Shown: piece by piece, positions 62,219 through 64,000 of the stretch
Numbering within the stretch: the first letter of the stretch is position 1
How the letters are laid out: the number at the start of each line of letters is the position of its first letter
Source of the DNA: Pseudomonadaceae bacterium
GTDB lineage: Bacteria; Pseudomonadota; Gammaproteobacteria; Pseudomonadales; Azotimanducaceae
NCBI GenBank assembly: GCA_024743435.1
Contig: JANSWO010000001.1
Location: 372,001-436,000, forward strand
Direction: 5' to 3'
DNA length: 64,000 nt
Made by a program: the position numbers and the translations under genes
The notes under the pieces: model-generated
Told to the model about the DNA's origin: nothing
The model's input: only the letters and a program-made list of their open reading frames with translations
The model's database searches: none

Positions 62219-62278
62219 GAGCGACTCCTCTGCGTGCGTCTCGTCTTACGTCGAGGTGCCACATTAGGATTGGCGCAC

Positions 62279-62305
62279 TGAACCCGCTCTGAACCCTTTG
62301 TGAAC
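62279..62305. promoter_or_regulatory. Three TGAAC boxes at 11-bp spacing
   Basis: TGAAC begins at 62279, 62290 and 62301, exactly one helical turn apart, upstream of the Arg-rich gene (GTTCA on its strand). This is the layout bound by OmpR/PhoB-type response regulators. No such regulator lies in the window. Confidence 0.4.
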
Positions 62306-62385
62306 GGTTCCTGACCGAATCTCATCGATAGCGCGGGCGCGTGTAAAACCTTGTTGCAGCGACTAACGGCCGCCGCCGAGAGCTA

Positions 62386-63795
62386 TCAGGTACTCGCGAC
62401 CCACCCGGCATGAAAACCGTAAGGCACGCGAAACGGCATGATGATTGATGCCACTGGGCCGGACGCCAGGTCTTGCGCATCGATTATCAGGCATTCACTT
62501 TGGTTGCTGGCTTCATCGTGGACGAAGCCTATGAGGTAGCCATCGTCTTCTTCTTGCGCATTTATCCTGGGAGCAAAAACCGCTTCGCCACCAAAGCGTT
62601 GCTCGCCGTATTCGAAGATCGTGGTGGATTGCGTGTCGTCATCGAACTTCATCACGCCGTCGAAACTGAAGGGTCGCTGTGGGTTGAACACAGCTGCATA
62701 CGTGTAGCGGGTCTGGTGACAGGCCAGCGTGTCGTTCACTCGAGTGAAGTCACAACGCACGGAACTCAATGGCCGTTCTCTAACGGTGCCTGTCTTCAGA
62801 TTGATGCGCCATTCGTAGAGGTGTCCTTGCGTATCATCCAGGTTTTCTGCCGCCAGGCCGGCGCCAGCGATGTCGGATGTCTTGGAGCGCGATGCCTGCA
62901 AGACTACTTCGTCGCCATCATCCCAGGCATTTGCGGTGTGCACGACAGAGCCGGTTTCTACGTCGAACCAGCGGACGTCCGCATCGGTCCCGAAACGCGG
63001 CATGACGCCAATCCGAGAGCCGTGCTCTGGTTCGAAATCCAGCGCTGGTCCGCCGGCGATGGCTCGTTCGATATCGAGCGTGATTGGGAAATCAAGAAAC
63101 AGTGAGTACTTTCCAGTGACGGCAAAGTCATGCATGAACACGGGCTTGGCAATAGTGATCGGCGTGCTGTGCACCAGCTTGCCGCCGGCATCGATGACGG
63201 AGTAGGTAACGTACGGCGCCTGGAACGAATAGCCGAAGGTCATCATCTCTCCGGTTGCCTGGTCGACCTTGGGGTGCGCGGTGAACGGGTGTTGGAGCTT
63301 GCCATCAAAGTCGGTTGGGCCTTCAGTCTCAAGTCCCGGCAAGCGAATCACCGTGGGTTGCGACGGTTCATGCAGGGCGTAGAGCGTATTGTTGTGGACC
63401 GCAAAAGCGGTGTTTGCCAGGTTTTTGCTTGCCGGTGCGCCCTCAGGCACGCGCGACGGCGTTGGGTCCAGCATTGAGTTCATGCCTTTGTACAACCAGT
63501 CACCGTGCGCCTGCTCGAGTTTGAAGCCTTCGTTTTGGACGAAGCGATTGCGATAGCGGGCGGTGCCAGCATGAAACTCGATGGCGTGAATCATCCCGTC
63601 GCCATCGAAGGTGTGATAGGCCTCTTCACTGAATATATGCACTGGGTTTGGGCCGACGCGCAGGAAATGTCCGGACAAATCGCTGGGAATGCTGCCCTGC
63701 ACGGTCATATCAGTTGCATCGCGCTCCTCGTCGACCGGTGCAAAGTTTCCGTCGAGGAAGAAATTGGTGGCTGTGGCGGCGGTAGTTTCGGCCAT
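62386..63795 (-). CDS. Carotenoid cleavage oxygenase (RPE65/CCO family)
   Basis: 469 residues, usual family length. The four iron-binding His of the seven-bladed propeller are visible: FTAHPKVD, FMHDFAVTG, VVHTANAWDDGD and the C-terminal GFHAGWV. Typical start: GHFLRVGPNPVHIF and YHTFDGDGMIHAIEF. It cleaves carotenoids, apocarotenoids or stilbene-type compounds with O2. No carotenoid synthesis gene is in the window, so the substrate may be external. Cytoplasmic, no signal peptide. Confidence 0.92.
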   Translation of the reverse strand: MAETTAATATNFFLDGNFAPVDEERDATDMTVQGSIPSDLSGHFLRVGPNPVHIFSEEAYHTFDGDGMIHAIEFHAGTARYRNRFVQNEGFKLEQAHGDWLYKGMNSMLDPTPSRVPEGAPASKNLANTAFAVHNNTLYALHEPSQPTVIRLPGLETEGPTDFDGKLQHPFTAHPKVDQATGEMMTFGYSFQAPYVTYSVIDAGGKLVHSTPITIAKPVFMHDFAVTGKYSLFLDFPITLDIERAIAGGPALDFEPEHGSRIGVMPRFGTDADVRWFDVETGSVVHTANAWDDGDEVVLQASRSKTSDIAGAGLAAENLDDTQGHLYEWRINLKTGTVRERPLSSVRCDFTRVNDTLACHQTRYTYAAVFNPQRPFSFDGVMKFDDDTQSTTIFEYGEQRFGGEAVFAPRINAQEEDDGYLIGFVHDEASNQSECLIIDAQDLASGPVASIIMPFRVPYGFHAGWVAST

Positions 63796-63946
63796 AGGGT
63801 TCCCCTGGATTACGAAGTGCTGGCTGGTCAGTGCGGATAGATAAGAGCGGTGATCCTACCGCAAACACTCGCCGTTCCGGGCCGTAGGCAAAACATACCG
63901 ATCAGGCCTGGGCGAATGGTTATGGGTAGCTAACCAGTGGACAGGT

Positions 63947-63970
63947 GAAGAGGAAGTAGAAGAGGAAGTA
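63947..63970. repeat. 12-bp tandem duplication near the right edge
   Basis: GAAGAGGAAGTA occurs twice in a row. The last 205 bases of the window otherwise show no gene I can support. Confidence 0.6.
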
Positions 63971-64000
63971 ACACAGGTAATAGCGCCGCACCCGGTTCGC

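Noticed and set aside
62279-62305. ECF promoter based on the TGAACC at this site
   Set aside because: No GTTACT-like box lies 15 bases downstream; the 11-bp periodicity fits a response-regulator site better.

Overview
The window is a gene-dense stretch of a free-living, aerobic, Gram-negative bacterium. By eye it is moderately GC-rich. Outer-membrane barrels, lipoproteins, a PagL-like lipid A deacylase, a CysZ-family protein, long-form Lhr, acyl-CoA enzymes and a carotenoid oxygenase together fit a marine or soil gammaproteobacterium; this placement is inference. I saw no rRNA, tRNA, CRISPR array, insertion sequence or phage gene.

Layout. Bases 1-11,900 hold an antiporter, a sulfotransferase, a large secreted cadherin-like-repeat protein, a CysZ-family protein coupled to a class III aminotransferase, a MORN/Sel1 lipoprotein, a PagL-like enzyme and an APH-type kinase. 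Bases 11,900-14,200 are mostly non-coding: a candidate small RNA, a MerR-type regulator, and about 1 kb of palindromic repeats. Bases 14,200-30,150 carry a ligase-kinase-transporter operon, a CDF metal exporter, an LLM oxidoreductase, an acyl-CoA dehydrogenase-like flavoprotein, a coupled SnoaL-like/HAD pair, a degenerate GGDEF-EAL protein, Lhr and a CoA-transferase.

Bases 30,240-44,860 are the most unusual part. An ECF sigma factor, its zinc-type anti-sigma factor, two subtilases and an unknown secreted protein are joined by four-base stop/start overlaps. They are followed by a beta-barrel, a secreted acidic DND-repeat protein, small secreted proteins, a CsgG-like protein and a secreted TPR-CHAT protease. 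A second ECF sigma/anti-sigma pair converges on the CHAT gene. The motif TGAACC-N15-GTTACT stands before both the sigma operon and the DND gene; weaker versions stand before the divergent small gene and the CsgG-like gene. I read this as one stress regulon building or processing a cell-surface structure under proteolytic control. That function is inference.

Bases 44,900-64,000 carry a lipoprotein oligopeptidase B, an AhpD-like protein, an SRAP protein, a Gfo/Idh/MocA-aldo/keto reductase fusion, a TetR-type regulator divergent from a compact Lol-like export operon (carrier, two FtsX-type permeases, ATPase, outer-membrane barrel), an M20 peptidase, an acyl-CoA dehydrogenase, a histidine phosphatase, an Arg-rich exported protein and a carotenoid oxygenase.
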